From assembly GCA_905235875.1 (NCBI GenBank), contig CAJONL010000016.1:1-7514 (forward strand): a stretch of DNA of 7,514 nucleotides, in the 5' to 3' direction. Within the stretch, counting starts at the first letter, position 1. Each line of letters begins with the position of its first letter. Below, in pieces: positions 6,244-7,514 of this stretch. This DNA comes from an uncultured Bacilli bacterium. Its GTDB lineage: Bacteria > Bacillota_I > Bacilli_A > RF39 > UBA660. The position numbers were made by a program, and so were the translations under genes. The notes below the pieces were generated by a model. That model had not been told where the DNA came from and searched no databases. It saw nothing but the letters and a program-made list of their open reading frames with translations.

Positions 6244-7359
6244 ATGAAAAAGTTATTATTAATTTTAATACCTATACTACTTACAGGTTGTAATTATATA
6301 GAACTAAATGACCTTGCTATTGCCACCTCTATCGGAGTAGATTATGATAATAATACTAAAAATTTCAAATTAACTGCCCAAGTAATGGATACTAAAACAA
6401 GTGAAAAAGGTATGGAGAATGATACTTTAGTTTATGAAGCAGAAGACAAAACATTATCAAGTGCTATTAATAATTTTTTCATTAAGAATCCAAAAAACAT
6501 TTATTTTGGACACTTAGAAATGTGTGTATTAGGAAGCGATGCTATAAAATATAAATTAGATAATATCTTTGATTACTTTATCAGAGAATCTAGTATTAAA
6601 TCATCATGCTATGTATTAATATCTAAAGAAAAAAAAGCAAATGAAATACTTAATCCTAAAAATGAACAAGAAAAAGGATTTCCAGCTGAGGATTTAAAAA
6701 AAGTACTATCTGATAGTACTAAAAAAACTGGTTTAATAAATAAAATAACCCTTGAAGAATTTTTAAGTTATGAATTAAAAAAAGGAATTGATCCTACACT
6801 TCCTACTGTAATACTTAAAAATGATAAAACAAATTCTAGTAAAACTGTAATAAATGGAATTACTACTATTAAAAAAAATAAAATTAATAAAAATATGAAT
6901 CAAAATCAAAGTATAGCATTTAATACTATAAATAATAACTATGAATCTACTAATATTATTATTAAATATAAAGATAACTACATTAGTTTTGATATAACTA
7001 ACCCAAAAACTAATATAAGTGCTAAAGTAAAGAATAATAAAATAAAAACTAATATAAACATAAATCTAGAGGCACACCTTTCTGAAACAAATAAAAAGAT
7101 TAGCTTAACTAATAAAAACACAAATGAATATTTTATGAGAACTATAAATAAGACATTTAAAAACTATATAAAAGAATTAATTATTTATAACATGGAAAAT
7201 AACACTGATAATTTAGGTATCAAAAATATTATTTATAAAGATAATCCTAAGATGTATAGAAAATATAAAAATGTAAATCCATATAATATGGATAATATAA
7301 ATATAAAAATAAAGAGTAATATCTATGTACATGGTAATATAAATAAAGGAGCGTTTTAA
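6244..7359 (+). CDS. Ger(x)C family spore germination lipoprotein (receptor C subunit)
   Basis: This is the lipoprotein subunit of the germinant receptor, anchored on the outer face of the inner spore membrane and needed for receptor function. A signal peptide of 15 residues ends in the lipobox LTGC with lipidated Cys16, followed by NYIELNDLAIATSIGVDYD (17-35), the usual start of the mature protein. YFGHLEMCVLG (87-97) and YFIRESSIKS (111-120) match the N-terminal domain signature. The C-terminal region ends with NLGIKNIIYKDNPKMYRKYK and a beta-rich tail, matching the end of the Spore_GerAC domain. The 371 residues are normal length. There is no tryptophan, although this family usually has Trp in the mature N-terminus and near the C-terminal YRKYK position. 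Residues about 205-285 are very rich in Asn, Lys and Ile. AAAGGAG (6228-6234) is 9 nt before the ATG. The gene ends directly at the next start. Confidence 0.93.
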   Translation: MKKLLLILIPILLTGCNYIELNDLAIATSIGVDYDNNTKNFKLTAQVMDTKTSEKGMENDTLVYEAEDKTLSSAINNFFIKNPKNIYFGHLEMCVLGSDAIKYKLDNIFDYFIRESSIKSSCYVLISKEKKANEILNPKNEQEKGFPAEDLKKVLSDSTKKTGLINKITLEEFLSYELKKGIDPTLPTVILKNDKTNSSKTVINGITTIKKNKINKNMNQNQSIAFNTINNNYESTNIIIKYKDNYISFDITNPKTNISAKVKNNKIKTNININLEAHLSETNKKISLTNKNTNEYFMRTINKTFKNYIKELIIYNMENNTDNLGIKNIIYKDNPKMYRKYKNVNPYNMDNINIKIKSNIYVHGNINKGAF

Positions 7360-7514
7360 ATGAATAGCAAAATAAGTAGTGGCGAAGTTCTTACACTTTG
7401 TATATATATAATTGCTGTATCCTTTTTTGCCCTAATTAATAGACCTATTTTAAAAATATCTGGTAATACTTCATTACTTGTATTTTTTATTAGTATATTA
7501 ATAGGTATTATTCC
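7360..7514 (+). CDS. GerB-like spore germination permease subunit, N-terminal part (cut by window end)
   Basis: Only 51 codons are present. The translation opens MNSKISSGEVLTLCIYIIAV, includes SFFALINRPI and SGNTSLLVFF, and ends in a second hydrophobic stretch, SILIGII. A short polar N-terminus, a first helix, a short loop with Gly-Asn-Thr (where the family often has G-x-D-A-W) and a second helix fit the start of an endospore germination permease of the GerAB/APC type. This subunit is the presumed nutrient-binding one. Position is the strongest argument: the ATG abuts the stop of the GerC gene, with AAAGGAG (7345-7351) 8 nt upstream, completing an A-C-B receptor operon. The sequence alone is too short and diverged for a firm family call. 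Confidence 0.75.
   Translation, partial: MNSKISSGEVLTLCIYIIAVSFFALINRPILKISGNTSLLVFFISILIGII

Overview
The window comes from a strongly AT-rich, low-GC Gram-positive, endospore-forming bacterium (Bacillota, clostridial or bacilli-like). Three signs support this. There is a spore germinant-receptor operon on the right. The helicase is PcrA-type, with the C-terminal Tudor-like domain seen in Firmicutes. Strong AGGAGG-type ribosome binding sites and TATAAT-type promoters are present, with TAA as the stop of every complete gene. TGG is read as Trp (at the nucleotidyltransferase C-terminus) and no in-frame TGA is seen, so the standard code fits. The genus cannot be named from the sequence.

Left part, minus strand (transcribed right to left from about 4720 to 1): pcrA (DNA helicase), then a GGLKQ-type nucleotidyltransferase that starts 1 nt after the pcrA stop. 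A good intrinsic terminator overlaps the nucleotidyltransferase stop codon. A second unit follows: an unrecognised coiled-coil protein with a C-terminal membrane anchor, then folD (one-carbon/tetrahydrofolate metabolism) 12 nt downstream. A tRNA-Ser(GCU) with its own near-consensus promoter comes last; its 3' end is cut by the window edge.

Right part, plus strand (from 4814): a germinant-receptor operon in the order A-C-B. It holds a GerA-family membrane subunit, a GerC-family lipoprotein, and the first 51 codons of a GerB-like permease subunit. The three are tightly spaced (2 nt, then 0 nt) and each has a strong ribosome binding site. Together they would form an inner-membrane nutrient receptor of the spore that triggers germination. 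The operon is divergent from pcrA, and about 100 bp of AT-rich DNA between them holds both promoters.

There is no gene-free stretch over 300 bases, and no mobile element, CRISPR array or long repeat was seen. Most of the window is ordinary chromosomal content. The least explained item is the tail-anchored coiled-coil protein at 991-1650. No clearly new system is visible.
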